From contig NZ_QGMQ01000003.1 of NCBI RefSeq assembly GCF_003259155.1, forward strand, positions 1 to 64,000: a stretch of DNA of 64,000 bases, read 5' to 3'. The notes beneath the pieces are model-generated. The model did not search any database. It was not told the DNA's origin and was given only the letters and a program-made list of their open reading frames with translations. This document shows positions 10,001 to 19,100 of the stretch, piece after piece. The position numbers were made by a program, and so were the translations under genes. How positions within the stretch are numbered: position 1 is the stretch's first letter; each line of letters begins with the position of its first letter. The stretch comes from Marinimicrobium alkaliphilum (GTDB lineage: Bacteria; Pseudomonadota; Gammaproteobacteria; Pseudomonadales; Cellvibrionaceae).

Positions 10001-11050
10001 CGCCGCGGCAAAGGCGGCAAACTGGTCACCCACTACCACTACAACCTGGCCAACCAGCTGGTAAAAACCGAAAAAGACGGCCAAATCACCGAATACCGCT
10101 ACGACCCCCTGGGCCGCCGCATCAGCAAAGAAGACACATTTGGCACGACCCGCTACCTGTGGGCCGGCGACCAGATGGTGCAGGAGAGCCGCAACCATCA
10201 GAAGAAGACCTACCTCTACGAACCCGAAAGCTTCCGCCCCCTGGCCCTGGTGCAGGACGACCACGTCTACCACTACCACCTGGACCACCTGGGCACCCCA
10301 AGGGAGCTGACCAACCAAAGCGGCCAGGTCGTCTGGAAAGCCCGCTACAAAACCTATGGCCAGATCGCGATCAAGGAAGTCGACGAAATCGACAACCCCA
10401 TCCGCTTCCAGGGCCAGTACTTCGATGAGGAAACCGGGCTACACTACAACCGCCATCGGTATTACAATCCCGAGACCGGGCAGTTTACGACCCAGGATCC
10501 GATTGGGTTGCTGGGCGGCACGAACGGTTATCAGTATGCGCCGAACCCCGTGCAGTGGGTTGATCCGCTGGGGTTGAGTTGTAAAGAGGTTGATTTTTAT
10601 GTTGGACCAAGTGGGTCCGAGTCCACTTTGCCAGCGACTGGATACCGCTATATGAAGTACAAGGATCCTGACGGAAAGGTGAATAAACACGCCCAGGATG
10701 CCATCAAAACGAGTGAGGCTCGACTTTCCTATTTCGGCTTTGATAAGTTCGATACGGGCGATGAGGTGACCGATGCATTTCAAGTTCGAGCTCCGAAGCA
10801 TGTCTCAAAAGTAGATCCTGACCCTGCATGGAGCGATGGCAGATTACGTTTGGAGTTTGATACTCTCCAGCTTTATGAAAACGGTAACCCCAATGTAGCG
10901 ATTCCGTATAGTCATGGTGGAACAGGATCAGATTTGGAACCCTTTACAACAGCATATCCGCAATACGGAATGGGAGGTGCTCGTCAAGTGGTTCCCAAAA
11001 ACACTACTTACATAAAGGCCAGTAAAGTCGATGTCCTGCCAGAGAAATGA
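7031..11050 (+). CDS. rhs: Rhs-family polymorphic toxin
   Basis: A 1339-residue Rhs protein. Residues 1-165 are a variable N-terminal region without a recognisable PAAR domain. A DUF6531-like segment follows (GEPISMITGEELLQLTDGQLP, about 165-185), then some 900 residues of YD repeats that form the cocoon. The core ends with DPIGLL (from residue 1156) and DPLGL (about 1178-1182), the self-cleaving aspartyl-protease signature. The last 157 residues are the toxin module. Its pattern GYRYM, YFGFDKFD, LEFDTLQL, IPYSHGG, LEPFTTAYPQYGMGGARQVV resembles a widespread toxin class that I recall as ADP-ribosyltransferase-like (Tre-Tu type); that is a tentative reading. Codon use in this module is visibly more AT-rich than in the core, typical of module exchange. 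An immunity-sized gene follows directly. A CRP-like site lies upstream. Confidence 0.95.
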   Translation: MKHILRHLRTGQQFRLITRPNPQMSHSCHAARLSPSQRQQFVRDITAPSANQWQELWRSIKPKTASAFATNDRVRQELTRLLNERKLELHPHLSGHGLTSGQPGTTPIRSHHEKAEYGETHAGVRADTLAPGGGEQRPGEADTSTSPSSDGTAPVKDSPTEGEPISMITGEELLQLTDGQLPGPMPLNWTRTYRSGSNQDIGLGCGWTHTACEYLTIEDDTLNYYDADGRALALSLPPLRGHSRHWSEGLRIERPERNQFVLSQEGEWHKVFGYVGRRRDRMVLLQLRHPAYRPERQHLGEYEPELGFAISLHYDNDGHLQRLEGNWGKRLELRRGDRHRLHQLVLVDGPSAQQKVLAEYDYSPEGDLITHRNAAGAEELYRYRNHLIQERTLKTGFRFFFEWDGEEPGARCTRQWGERGIYDYRFDWEPDDNRSRATDSRGHTREYTYNDYGQVLTEKDPEGGLHRYAYDRGRKTAYTDPEGHTTRYFYDDDKRPAGIEDALGNRVSLSYFKGRPTRVKDKNGHTWARRYDNRGQLVESTDPYGLSTHYRYNKLGLLTQVTDPTGRETRYQWTPAGELHSITDPDGHQRRLHHDAWGQLIQVDLRLKGGIKAGSTRFTYTPTGQVSEVIAGNGDRHHYTYNTNDQLIRYSDPRGRVTQWQYDGLSQVIERIDPEGQRLRYEYDAERNLTALINENGERYEFVYDGNERLIKEVGFDGRTQHYQYNAAGHLLRHLDAGEVITDFERDPLGRLITLRRRRIGQERTEELTRFAYDPAGQLTETYNEHQYLKLEYNPYGRVTNEHRSDLNAQRERLPASMADIRYRYVWPGRCSGLTLPDGQKIDYQFDEQLRLAGVGLNDQSITRIERDHLGREQARHQGQLTTYSDYDPAGRLTRQHSVHQQHKHPGPVQRHYGYNEFGNLSQLTDGPAQHRYVYDLVGHLKRVEGTFEESFDFDPAGNLLQHGKASGNRLTLQGDRKYTYDARGNLIEERRGKGGKLVTHYHYNLANQLVKTEKDGQITEYRYDPLGRRISKEDTFGTTRYLWAGDQMVQESRNHQKKTYLYEPESFRPLALVQDDHVYHYHLDHLGTPRELTNQSGQVVWKARYKTYGQIAIKEVDEIDNPIRFQGQYFDEETGLHYNRHRYYNPETGQFTTQDPIGLLGGTNGYQYAPNPVQWVDPLGLSCKEVDFYVGPSGSESTLPATGYRYMKYKDPDGKVNKHAQDAIKTSEARLSYFGFDKFDTGDEVTDAFQVRAPKHVSKVDPDPAWSDGRLRLEFDTLQLYENGNPNVAIPYSHGGTGSDLEPFTTAYPQYGMGGARQVVPKNTTYIKASKVDVLPEK

Positions 11051-11051
11051 A

Positions 11052-11273
11052 ATGATAAGTGACAGAGAAGCCAGGCTAGAGCTTGGGAAGCTAGTAAAAA
11101 AATATGTATCGGATCTATCAGAGCAGGACCGATTGATAAGTGTTATCGAAGACAAAAATCGTCCCGGACTGCCTGTTCGAGGTGTTCTTGAGTCGATAAG
11201 AAAATTTAAAATTCAAGAGTATTCTGACCAAGAAAAGGAGTTAATTGACGATCTGATTTACATGTTTGGGTAG
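11052..11273 (+). CDS. putative immunity protein for the Rhs toxin
   Basis: A 73-residue acidic, helix-rich, probably cytosolic protein (MISDREARLELGKLVKKYV...) whose ATG begins one base after the rhs stop codon. I recognise no family. Position immediately after the toxin module, small size and the same low-GC composition make it the expected cognate immunity protein. The frame also opens at 11031 inside rhs, but the ATG at 11052 is the natural start. Confidence 0.68.
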   Translation: MISDREARLELGKLVKKYVSDLSEQDRLISVIEDKNRPGLPVRGVLESIRKFKIQEYSDQEKELIDDLIYMFG

Positions 11274-11466
11274 GCATGATGAGTGCTGGGTGCAGCAGTC
11301 CAGCCTTGACCTGAAAAGCGTCTTAACGAAAGCCGCCAGCTGCTAGATCAAGCATGGACAACTACAGTTGAATCTCCATGGTCGTGACACTTTAACGTCT
11401 TAACTGCATTGAATCGAGTGAAAACTCAGAAGTAAAAATTTTCCGTTGAACTGGTTGTATTTGTAG

Positions 11467-12300
11467 TTATCGAGATTTATTTCTTCCTTTCCGTTTTTTT
11501 GAAGAATTCCGCCCTAGGTAGTTTACGGAATACGTTTCTAGAAGGCCGTGGAGAGATTTCTCTGGCGCATCATGTTTTTGAGGGTTCCTTAGTTTGGACA
11601 CTAAATCGCTTAGATACTTTCCTGAAAGTTTAATAATTAGAACGTTATTTTGGCGATATGTTTCTCTCATGTAGTCGAGCTCTCTCCCTGCTCTGAGGGC
11701 AATTTCATGATCCCGTGTTATCAGAAACGCCAACCTTACATGTTCAATTTTCATTTTAGAGAGCAAACCAAGGTAATCCTCAGGATCTGCTCCTTTTTTA
11801 TTTATAATCTTAAAAAGAACTTGCTTTACGTCGTATTCATTGTCTGCGCGCTCTCAGAACCTGGATCCGCCTTGATTTGTGGCCTCTATATCCCTGATTT
11901 TTGGGCTTTGGCTATCGTTTTCAAGCTCAACATTAGTAAGTCGCGCCGCAAATACAATTTGTATCGCTTCATGGCACCAAGCTTCAAATTTTGATGCTCC
12001 AGAAGGACCTTCAGGTATTGTTTCAAGTTCTGAAACAATTCGTCCTATTCTTTTTGATCGCTCTTCCTTCTCTGATGAGTGTACATCTATTCCATATTTT
12101 TCGTACTCGTCGTAGATCTCTTCGGAGTCTTCTTGGCTCAAATAGTCTCGGGCAACATTCAGCGCAAGCCAATAGCAGGGGTGGATAAGGATTGTCTGGT
12201 TAGATGATAGCTCTTTGTTCGGGCTTCGGCCATCATGAGAGAACTGATTTATCACTAAATGTCCTGACTCCAACACAATGCCGGCCAGCTTCACACTCAA
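11467..12300 (-). pseudogene. broken PD-(D/E)XK nuclease-like gene
   Basis: On the minus strand one frame runs for about 270 codons and is interrupted by a single in-frame TGA at 11854-11856. The two halves read as one protein: ...RDIEATNQGGSRF, stop, ERADNEYDVKQVLFKIINKK..., then LAFLITRDHEIALRAGRELDYMRE and a basic C-terminus. The layout (helical N-part, a conserved RDI, then a beta strand ending in N-K) recalls restriction-endonuclease-fold proteins whose active site reads (F)ExKN. Here that site reads FKIINK, so both the Glu and the Lys are missing. With the nonsense codon, this marks a decayed gene. The 5' end is not visible; the frame runs without a clear start into the rhs fragment. 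Family assignment is tentative. Confidence 0.6.
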
Positions 12301-12360
12301 ACCCGTCGCCGCACACGATCTGACCAAGTCGAAGTGCAGGCCGGCTGCCCCGCCAACACA

Positions 12361-12615
12361 GCGTTCACCAACAACAAACACCTCGGCCCCATCCAGCGGC
12401 GCTACGACTACGACGCCCGCGGCAACCTGATCGAAGAGCGCCGCGGCAAAGGCGACAAACTCGCCACCCAATACCACTACAACCTGGCCAACCAACTGGT
12501 CGCCATCGAAAAAGACGGTCAACGCACCGACTACCGCTACGCCCCCCTGGGTCGGCGGATCAAGAAGCGCGACACCTTCGGCAGCACCCGCTACCTCTGG
12601 GCCGACGACCCCTAA
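12361..12615 (+). pseudogene. displaced rhs core fragment
   Basis: About 85 codons closely match the rhs gene's own core: HLGPIQRRYDY, YDARGNLIEERRGKG, YHYNLANQLV and DTFGSTRYLWADDP correspond to segments around residues 905-1045 of the Rhs protein. The order is compressed, with two separated parts of the core joined. The frame then stops at TAA and lacks both the DPxG cleavage site and a toxin module. It looks like the residue of a recombination event of the kind that swaps Rhs tips. It runs opposite to the broken nuclease gene next to it. Confidence 0.75.
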
Positions 12616-12762
12616 AGCAGCGTGACGCCGTCTTAATCCTGGCCGAACAACCCATCCCCTCCTCAGGGAACGAACCTGGGCACAGGAAAACCGCCGCTCA
12701 AGTAGAGAATTCCCCGCCCAAGCGTTAAACTACGCGTTTTTAGCTGGCTGGAACCTCATCAC

Positions 12763-13845
12763 ATGGGCAACAAAACCCCGCTTTACGCCATCCACCAGGA
12801 AATGGGCGGTAAAATCGTCGATTTCGGGGGCTGGGACATGCCTTTACACTACGGCTCACAGCTCGAAGAACACCACCAGGTGCGCCGGGCGGCGGGGATG
12901 TTTGATGTCTCCCATATGACCGTGGTGGATGTGACCGGGGCCGAGGCTCGCGCCTATCTGCGCACACTGCTGGCCAATGATGTGGCCAGGCTCGATGGCA
13001 AGCCGGGCAAGGCGCTCTACAGCGGTATGCTCAATACGCGCGGCGGGGTTATCGATGACCTGATCGTGTACAACCTGGGCGACAGCTACCGGGTGATCGT
13101 CAACTGCGCCACCCGGGACAAGGATCTGGCCTGGATGGGCCAGGTGGCGGCCGATTTCGACGCGACCGTGACCGAACGCCCGCCCCTGGCCATGGTCGCG
13201 GTTCAGGGGCCCGAGGCGATCGACAGGGTCAAGCAGGCCATCGGCCAGTATTCATCCATCATCGACAACCTCTCGGTGTTTCAGGGCGAAGCCTGTGAAG
13301 GCTGGTTTATTGCCCGCACCGGCTACACCGGTGAGGACGGGCTGGAAGTGATCCTTCCCGGTGAAGAAGCACCCGCGTTCTGGCGCGCACTGGCGGCGGT
13401 CGGCGTAGCGCCCTGTGGCCTGGGCGCGCGGGACACACTGCGCCTGGAGGCCGGCATGAACCTGTACGGCCACGAGATGGACGAGGAGACCTCGCCCCTG
13501 GTCGCCAACATGGGCTGGACCATCGCCTGGGAACCGGGCGAGCGGGACTTTATTGGCCGGGCGCCTCTGCAGGCCGAAAAACAGAGCGGTGTAAAACACA
13601 AGCTGGTGGGTCTGACCCTGCACGAGCGCGGCGTACTGCGCGCCGGGCAGAAGGTCATTACTGCCGAAGGCGGTGAAGGCATCATCACCAGCGGGACCTT
13701 CTCCCCCACCCTGGGCTATTCTATTGGGTTGGCGCGAGTGCCCGCCGACACTGTGGGCCAGGCAGAGGTGGAGATACGCTCCAAACGCCTGCCCGTCACC
13801 CTGAGAAAACCGGTATTTGTGCGCAACGGCAAGGCCGTCGACTAA
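12763..13845 (+). CDS. gcvT: glycine cleavage system aminomethyltransferase (T protein)
   Basis: GcvT takes the aminomethyl group from lipoylated H protein, releases ammonia and passes the one-carbon unit to tetrahydrofolate. At 360 residues it has the normal length. Recognisable segments are [93 protein letters not shown] and [20 protein letters not shown]. gcvH follows 30 bases later. gcvP is absent here, whereas many gammaproteobacteria keep gcvT-gcvH-gcvP together. The 140 bases upstream show no clear glycine riboswitch. Confidence 0.97.
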   Translation: MGNKTPLYAIHQEMGGKIVDFGGWDMPLHYGSQLEEHHQVRRAAGMFDVSHMTVVDVTGAEARAYLRTLLANDVARLDGKPGKALYSGMLNTRGGVIDDLIVYNLGDSYRVIVNCATRDKDLAWMGQVAADFDATVTERPPLAMVAVQGPEAIDRVKQAIGQYSSIIDNLSVFQGEACEGWFIARTGYTGEDGLEVILPGEEAPAFWRALAAVGVAPCGLGARDTLRLEAGMNLYGHEMDEETSPLVANMGWTIAWEPGERDFIGRAPLQAEKQSGVKHKLVGLTLHERGVLRAGQKVITAEGGEGIITSGTFSPTLGYSIGLARVPADTVGQAEVEIRSKRLPVTLRKPVFVRNGKAVD

Positions 13846-13875
13846 ATCTGACTGCAAATCAACAGGAAACTGACC

Positions 13876-14265
13876 ATGAGCGAAGTTCGCGACGAATTGA
13901 AATACCTCTCGTCCCACGAGTGGGCCCGCGTTGAAGATGACGGTACCGTCACCATCGGCATTACCGACCACGCCCAGGAGGCCCTGGGCGATGTGGTGTT
14001 TGTGGAAACCCCGGAGGTGGGCAGCCAGGTCACCGCCGGCGAGGAAGCCGGTGTGGTCGAGTCGGTCAAGGCCGCCTCAGACATCTACTCCCTGGTATCG
14101 GGCGAAGTGATCGCCATCAATGAAGATCTGGAAGACGCACCGGAAACCGTCAACAGCTCGCCCTTTGACGACGGCTGGTTTTTCAAGGTCAAGCCCAGCG
14201 ATTTGAGCGAACTCGATGGCGCCCTCGATGCCAACGGCTACCGCAACCTGATCGAAAGCGAGTAA
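13876..14265 (+). CDS. gcvH: glycine cleavage system H protein
   Basis: A 129-residue lipoyl carrier that shuttles the aminomethyl group between the P, T and L proteins. The lipoylation lysine is in [14 protein letters not shown], and the family segments [31 protein letters not shown] and [11 protein letters not shown] are intact. An AGGAAA ribosome site precedes the ATG. It ends the gcvTH unit and is followed by a strong terminator. Confidence 0.97.
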   Translation: MSEVRDELKYLSSHEWARVEDDGTVTIGITDHAQEALGDVVFVETPEVGSQVTAGEEAGVVESVKAASDIYSLVSGEVIAINEDLEDAPETVNSSPFDDGWFFKVKPSDLSELDGALDANGYRNLIESE

Positions 14266-14286
14266 CACGCAGCTGCATCAGTCAGG

Positions 14287-14316
14287 AAACGCCCGCGCAA
14301 CGTCGCGGGCGTTTTT
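14287..14316 (+). terminator. terminator after gcvH
   Basis: An 11-bp perfect stem (AAACGCCCGCG with CGCGGGCGTTT) around a 6-base loop, followed by T. It sits between the convergent ends of gcvH and the BLUF gene and mainly serves the plus strand. Confidence 0.9.
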
Positions 14317-14319
14317 GCA

Positions 14320-14904
14320 TCAGGCGTAGCCGTACCACACCAGGCCGGCCAACAGACCCAGCACGACCGGAGCCGCCAACCACTTCACCAATGCTTTGCG
14401 CTGATCGGCTGGGCTTGCACCCTCCGCCTCGAGGCTTCCCGGCTCATCGGCATGATCGCGTTCGTGATTGATCAGACGGAAAGCCTGCAACAGTTTTTTC
14501 ACCATTTCCTTGTCGAACTGATAGGGGTCGAAGCGCTTGTGGCCGTTGTGTGCCAGGAGCGACTGCACCCGGTCGCTCGCCGGAATGTACTTCATGGACC
14601 AGTTCGAATACTGACGTACCTGGGTCGAAACCTGGTACACCACCTTCATATCTTTATGGCGCGGATCGCGCTTGATTTTTTTGAGCAGCTCAACCACTAC
14701 GCTGCGCTCACCCTCCAGACATTGAAAGAAGCAGCCGTCGCCATAATAGAGCAGGCCACCTATCGCCAGCTTGGGGTTGTTGATGCGCGACGCCTGCAGA
14801 ATCCGGGCTACCGTCGGCTCCACCCCCGTTTCAGCCGAGGCCACCGTGAAATTGGCACGACTGATGTACACCACTCGAATCAAATCCGGGTTTGCGCTAC
14901 TCAT
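14320..14904 (-). CDS. BLUF-domain blue-light sensor with C-terminal membrane anchor
   Basis: A 194-residue flavin photoreceptor. Residues 8-108 form a BLUF domain with all key FAD-site residues visible: Tyr13 (VVYISRA), Asn43 (SRINNPKLAIGGLLYY), Gln61 (CFFQCLEGE), Trp103 and Met105 (YSNWSMKY), at nearly the AppA spacing. A charged linker follows, and residues 172-194 form one hydrophobic helix (KWLAAPVVLGLLAGLVWYGYA) at the very C-terminus. This would tail-anchor the sensor in the inner membrane. There is no EAL, GGDEF or other output domain, so signalling must go through a partner. It is monocistronic and divergent from the efflux genes across a 187-bp gap. Confidence 0.93.
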   Translation of the reverse strand: MSSANPDLIRVVYISRANFTVASAETGVEPTVARILQASRINNPKLAIGGLLYYGDGCFFQCLEGERSVVVELLKKIKRDPRHKDMKVVYQVSTQVRQYSNWSMKYIPASDRVQSLLAHNGHKRFDPYQFDKEMVKKLLQAFRLINHERDHADEPGSLEAEGASPADQRKALVKWLAAPVVLGLLAGLVWYGYA

Positions 14905-15091
14905 AAACTTATCCTGATGTAAAAGTTGTCAGATATTTGGGGGATATACGCCACGGAGTGTCATTTGGTTGTCACCAATCACAACAAAGCGGGTTACACT
15001 TCTTAACCCCCTGCGTGGTGATTGACCCACAGAGCAGCTGTTACAGTGGTAATATTTCGCCACCTCCTTGTTTTTACAGGCAATTGACGCC

Positions 15092-16147
15092 ATGAACCCT
15101 GTCGCAATGCGCTTTTTCTTGCTTCTCACCGGTGCCAGCCTGGCGCTCTCCGGCTGTAACCGCACCGATGATTACGATACCGGCCCTGAGCGCCGGGGCA
15201 CGGCTGTTGCGGTTATGGAAATGGAGCCTCGGGACATGTCGCGCCGGGTGATGGTCAGCGCCCCGGTGGAGCCCCGGGTCCATATCCGCCTCGCCAGCCG
15301 AACCACCGGCACCGTCCATCGGCTTCACAAAGAGGAAGGCGACCGCGTTGAACAGGGCGACGTGCTGGCGGAATTGGACATGTCAGAGCAGCGTGCCGAA
15401 ATGGCCCGCGCCGAAGCCGAGGAAGAGCGTGCCCGTCTGGATTACGAGCGGATGGTGGAGCTGCGCGAGCGTCGGGCGGTCAGCTTGGCTGAGTATCAGC
15501 AAGCCCTCGCCAACTTGCGGGTAGCCGAGAGTGAGCGCGATCTCTGGCGTACCCGGGTCGACTTTGGTCGCATCGTGGCGCCGCAGGATACGGTGGTTAC
15601 CCGTCGACATATCGAGCTGGGTGAAGCCGTGCAGCAGCACGACACCCTGTTCGAGCTGGCGGCCATCGATGAGCTGGTGGTGCGCCCGGGACTACCGGAG
15701 GTGGATGTCGCCCACCTGGTCCCCGGACAACTGGCCAGTGTCCGCCTGGATGCCTTGCCGGAGCAGCTGTTTACGGGCACGGTGCGGCGTATTTTCCCTG
15801 CCGCCGATACCGGCAGCCGGCTGGTCACGGTAGAGGTGGCGCTACCCGGGGATGCCGACGCTCGCGGCGTGCGACCCGGTTATCTGGCGCGCGTACAGAT
15901 TGACGTCGATGCCCGGGCCGACGTGCTGGCCCTGCCCACGCCCTCCGTGGGCGCCGATGACGAGGGCAGCTACGTCTATATGGTCGAAGACGATCGCCTG
16001 GTGCGCCGCTCGGTCACCATCGGCATCAACCGTGGCGGCTGGACCGAAATCACCGATGGTTTGCAGCCGGGTGAAGTGGTACTCGCGAGCAACCCCATCG
16101 ACATGCGCGAGGGCCAGCAAGTGCGGATCGTCGGGCACCGGGATTAG
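15092..16147 (+). CDS. RND efflux periplasmic adaptor lipoprotein
   Basis: A membrane-fusion protein of about 351 residues that would bridge an RND pump to an outer-membrane channel. It begins with a signal peptide and lipobox (LALSGC), then the biotinyl-lipoyl-like segment TGTVHRLHKEEGDRVEQGDVLAELD, a helical hairpin (RAEAEEERARLDYERMVELRERRAVSLAEYQQALANL), and the beta-barrel and membrane-proximal domains. I chose the ATG at 15092; the frame also opens at 15068, and the ATG at 15107 is another option. The pump gene follows 9 bases after the stop. No outer-membrane factor gene is adjacent, so a TolC-type channel from elsewhere is presumably used. The substrate is unknown. Confidence 0.92.
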   Translation: MNPVAMRFFLLLTGASLALSGCNRTDDYDTGPERRGTAVAVMEMEPRDMSRRVMVSAPVEPRVHIRLASRTTGTVHRLHKEEGDRVEQGDVLAELDMSEQRAEMARAEAEEERARLDYERMVELRERRAVSLAEYQQALANLRVAESERDLWRTRVDFGRIVAPQDTVVTRRHIELGEAVQQHDTLFELAAIDELVVRPGLPEVDVAHLVPGQLASVRLDALPEQLFTGTVRRIFPAADTGSRLVTVEVALPGDADARGVRPGYLARVQIDVDARADVLALPTPSVGADDEGSYVYMVEDDRLVRRSVTIGINRGGWTEITDGLQPGEVVLASNPIDMREGQQVRIVGHRD

Positions 16148-16156
16148 AGGCGGGTT

Positions 16157-19100
16157 ATGAGCGAGAAATACACCGGCCTCACCAGTACCGCGATTCGCCG
16201 CCCGATTGGCACTCTGGCGCTGTCTTCAGTGGTTTTTGTACTGGGTCTGTTCTTTGTCGAGCGCCTGCCCATTGACCTGCTGCCAACCATCGATATTCCT
16301 CAAATCCGGGTCACCGTAAACTACCCGGGCACGGCACCGGAGGTCATGGAAGAACAGGTCACCCGCGTACTCGAACGCAACCTCGCGGCCACCGAAAATC
16401 TGATTTCCATCGACAGTCGCGCCTCTGAAGGGCGCACCAACGTCAACCTGCACTTTGCCCCGGGCACCAACCTGGATCTGGCCCTGCAGGACGCCTCGCG
16501 CTACCTGGAACTGGCGCGCACTCAGCTGCCGAGCGACATCGAGCCCCCGCGCCTGTACAAGTTTGACCCGGCGCAGGAGCCTGTGTGGCAGGCGGGCTTC
16601 AGCTCCGCCGTGCGCTCAGAAGTTGAGGTGGCGGACTGGGTTGAACATCAGCTGACGCCCCAACTGGTGGCCATCTACGGGGTCGCGGGGGTGGAGACCG
16701 CCGGCGGTCTGGTGCGCGAAATGCGGGTCGAGATCGACCAACATCGGCTGCGCCACTTCAACCTCACCATGGCCGACATCGTCGCGGCTCTGGAGATGGA
16801 GAACGTCGATATCGCTTCGGGTTGGATGACCTCCGGCGACTTTGACGTGATGGCCAAAACCGATGGGCTTTTCACCTCGGTAGAGGACATTGCAGGGGTG
16901 CTGGTGCCCCTGCCCAACGGCGACCGTATCCGCGTCAGTGATGTCGCCGAGGTGACCGACGGTCACCAGGAGCAGCGCCTGTTTGTACGCCTGAACGGCA
17001 CCCCGTCGGCCCAGGTTTCCGTGTTCAAGCAGCCCGACGCCAATACTGTCGAAGTGGTCGAGGCTGTCCAGGCCACTATCGATCGCCTCGAACGCTCCGG
17101 GTTTATGCCCGAGGACATCGAATTTCAGGCCATCGGTGACGAGGCCTATTTTATCCGCGGCGCCATTGCCAGTGTCGCCAGTGCCGCCATACTCGGCGGA
17201 CTCCTCGCCATGGTGCTGGTACTGCTGTTTCTGGGCAGCCTGCGCAAGGCTTTTGTCGTGGGACTGTCAATACCGATTGCCATCATGGCCACCTTTGCCC
17301 TCATGGGCATTGGCAGCGTGACTCTGAACATCATCAGCCTCGGCGGTTTGGCTCTGGGCGTCGGCCTGCTGCTCGACAACGGTATTGTGATGCTGGAAAA
17401 CATCTACCGGCATCGGGACGAAATGAAAGAATCCGCGGAGGATGCCGCTCACCTGGGCGCCGCCGAAGTGCGCGGAGCAATCACCGCCGGGACCTTTACC
17501 AACCTGGCGGCCGTACTGCCTTTTCTGCTGATTTCCGGCATGGCGGCCATGGTCTTTACCGACCTGATTCTGACCATCTCTTTCGCCATCCTCGCGACCC
17601 TGGCCGCCGCCCTGACATTGATCCCCATGCTGTCGGCGCTGCTCGGAAAAATCCGCTTCCAAAGCGGCTTCGAACACAGCAAATTTCAACGCAGCTTCAA
17701 CCGTCTGATCGACCATGCGCGCGCCATCTATCGGAAGATTCTGCATACCGCCCTTCGTTTTCGCTGGCTGGTTCTGGCCCTCGCCGCGCTCTGTTTTTTT
17801 GTTGCTCTCAAGGTGGGAGAAGGTCTGGGCAACGAGTTTTTGCCCCAGGTGGATGACGGTAGCGTCTCCGTCAGTATCGGTTTGCCCTCCGGCAGTCCGC
17901 CAGAAGAAACCGATCGCATCGCGCGCATTATCGAAAACAACGTGCGCGACATGCCCCATGTGGAGACCCTGTTTACCCTGGTGGGTGGCCACCTCGGCGG
18001 CGGTGCCATCAACGAGCGCCCCGGCACCGCGCGTATGAACGTGCAATTGACGCCCGCCATTGAGCGCCCGGACATGACCGCCGGCCGTTGGGTCGCGCAG
18101 GCTCAGCGCCAACTGAATGCCCTCGACTTGCCCGGGGTCTGGGTCAGCGTCCGGCCGCCGTCGATTCGCGGTTTGCGCTTCACCACCACCGGCGACGACT
18201 TTGCCATCACCATTGTCGGCCCCGAGCTGGAGCAGTTGCAAAACTATGCCCGGGACATCACCAACCTGCTTGAAGGTATTCCCGGACTGGAGGGCGTTGA
18301 AGTCGGGCGGGACTCGCGCAGCCCGCTGGTGCGCATTCGCGTAGACCGCGAGCGCGCCGGCGACCTTGGCCTGAATGTGTCCGATGTGGGCGAAGCCATC
18401 CGTATGGCCGTCAACGGCGCCATTCCGACCCGCTATATCAGCGGCAGTGTCGAGTACGACGTGCGCGTGCGCCTGCCGCGCGAAGAAACCGCCAACCCGG
18501 AAACCCTGGGTGAATTATTGCTGTTCCGCCATCAGGGCGAGGCCATCCTGCTGCGCGATGTCGCCCGCTTTGAGATGACCACTGGCCCCGCCCATATCCA
18601 GCGCGAAAACCAGAGTCGCATTCAGCGTGTAGTCGGGGACATCAACACCCAGGTGTCGGATGTGGGCACCATCATGGGCGAGGTCGAGGAGCGCTTGCGC
18701 GACCTTGACATGTCCGACCGCTACAGTCTGATTTTTGGTGGGCAGTGGGAAGCCATTCAGGAAACCAACCGGGAGCTGCGCCAGGTGATCTTACTGGCCC
18801 TGTTCCTGGTGTTTGTGGTGCTGGCGGTGCAGTACGAGCGCCTGACCAACCCCCTGGTGATCCTGGCGGCGGCCCCCCTGTCGCTGATCGGGGTGGTCAC
18901 CATCCTCTGGGCCACCGCGACACCCCTGTCAGCTCCGGTCATGATCGGCGTCGTTCTGCTGATTGGCATTGTGGTCAACAACGCGATTCTGCTGGTGGAG
19001 TATATCGAGATCGGGCGTCGGCAGCACAAGCTCGCGATTATCGATGCGGTGATCGAAGCGGGCGGCATTCGGCTCCGGCCGATTTTGATGACCACACTGA

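Noticed and set aside
8828-10318. Long minus-strand frames inside rhs, rich in Val and Ala
   Set aside because: They are reverse reads of the YD repeats and show no protein-like features.
11852-11856. In-frame TGA in the nuclease-like gene as a selenocysteine codon
   Set aside because: The position would be a Trp, the catalytic ExK is also lost, and I see no SECIS-like hairpin directly after the TGA.
12616-12762. Possible glycine riboswitch upstream of gcvT
   Set aside because: The tandem-aptamer core sequences and a terminator or sequestering stem are not visible in these 147 bases.
11274-12762. Insertion sequence in the rhs-downstream region
   Set aside because: No transposase frame and no matching terminal inverted repeats or target duplication could be seen.
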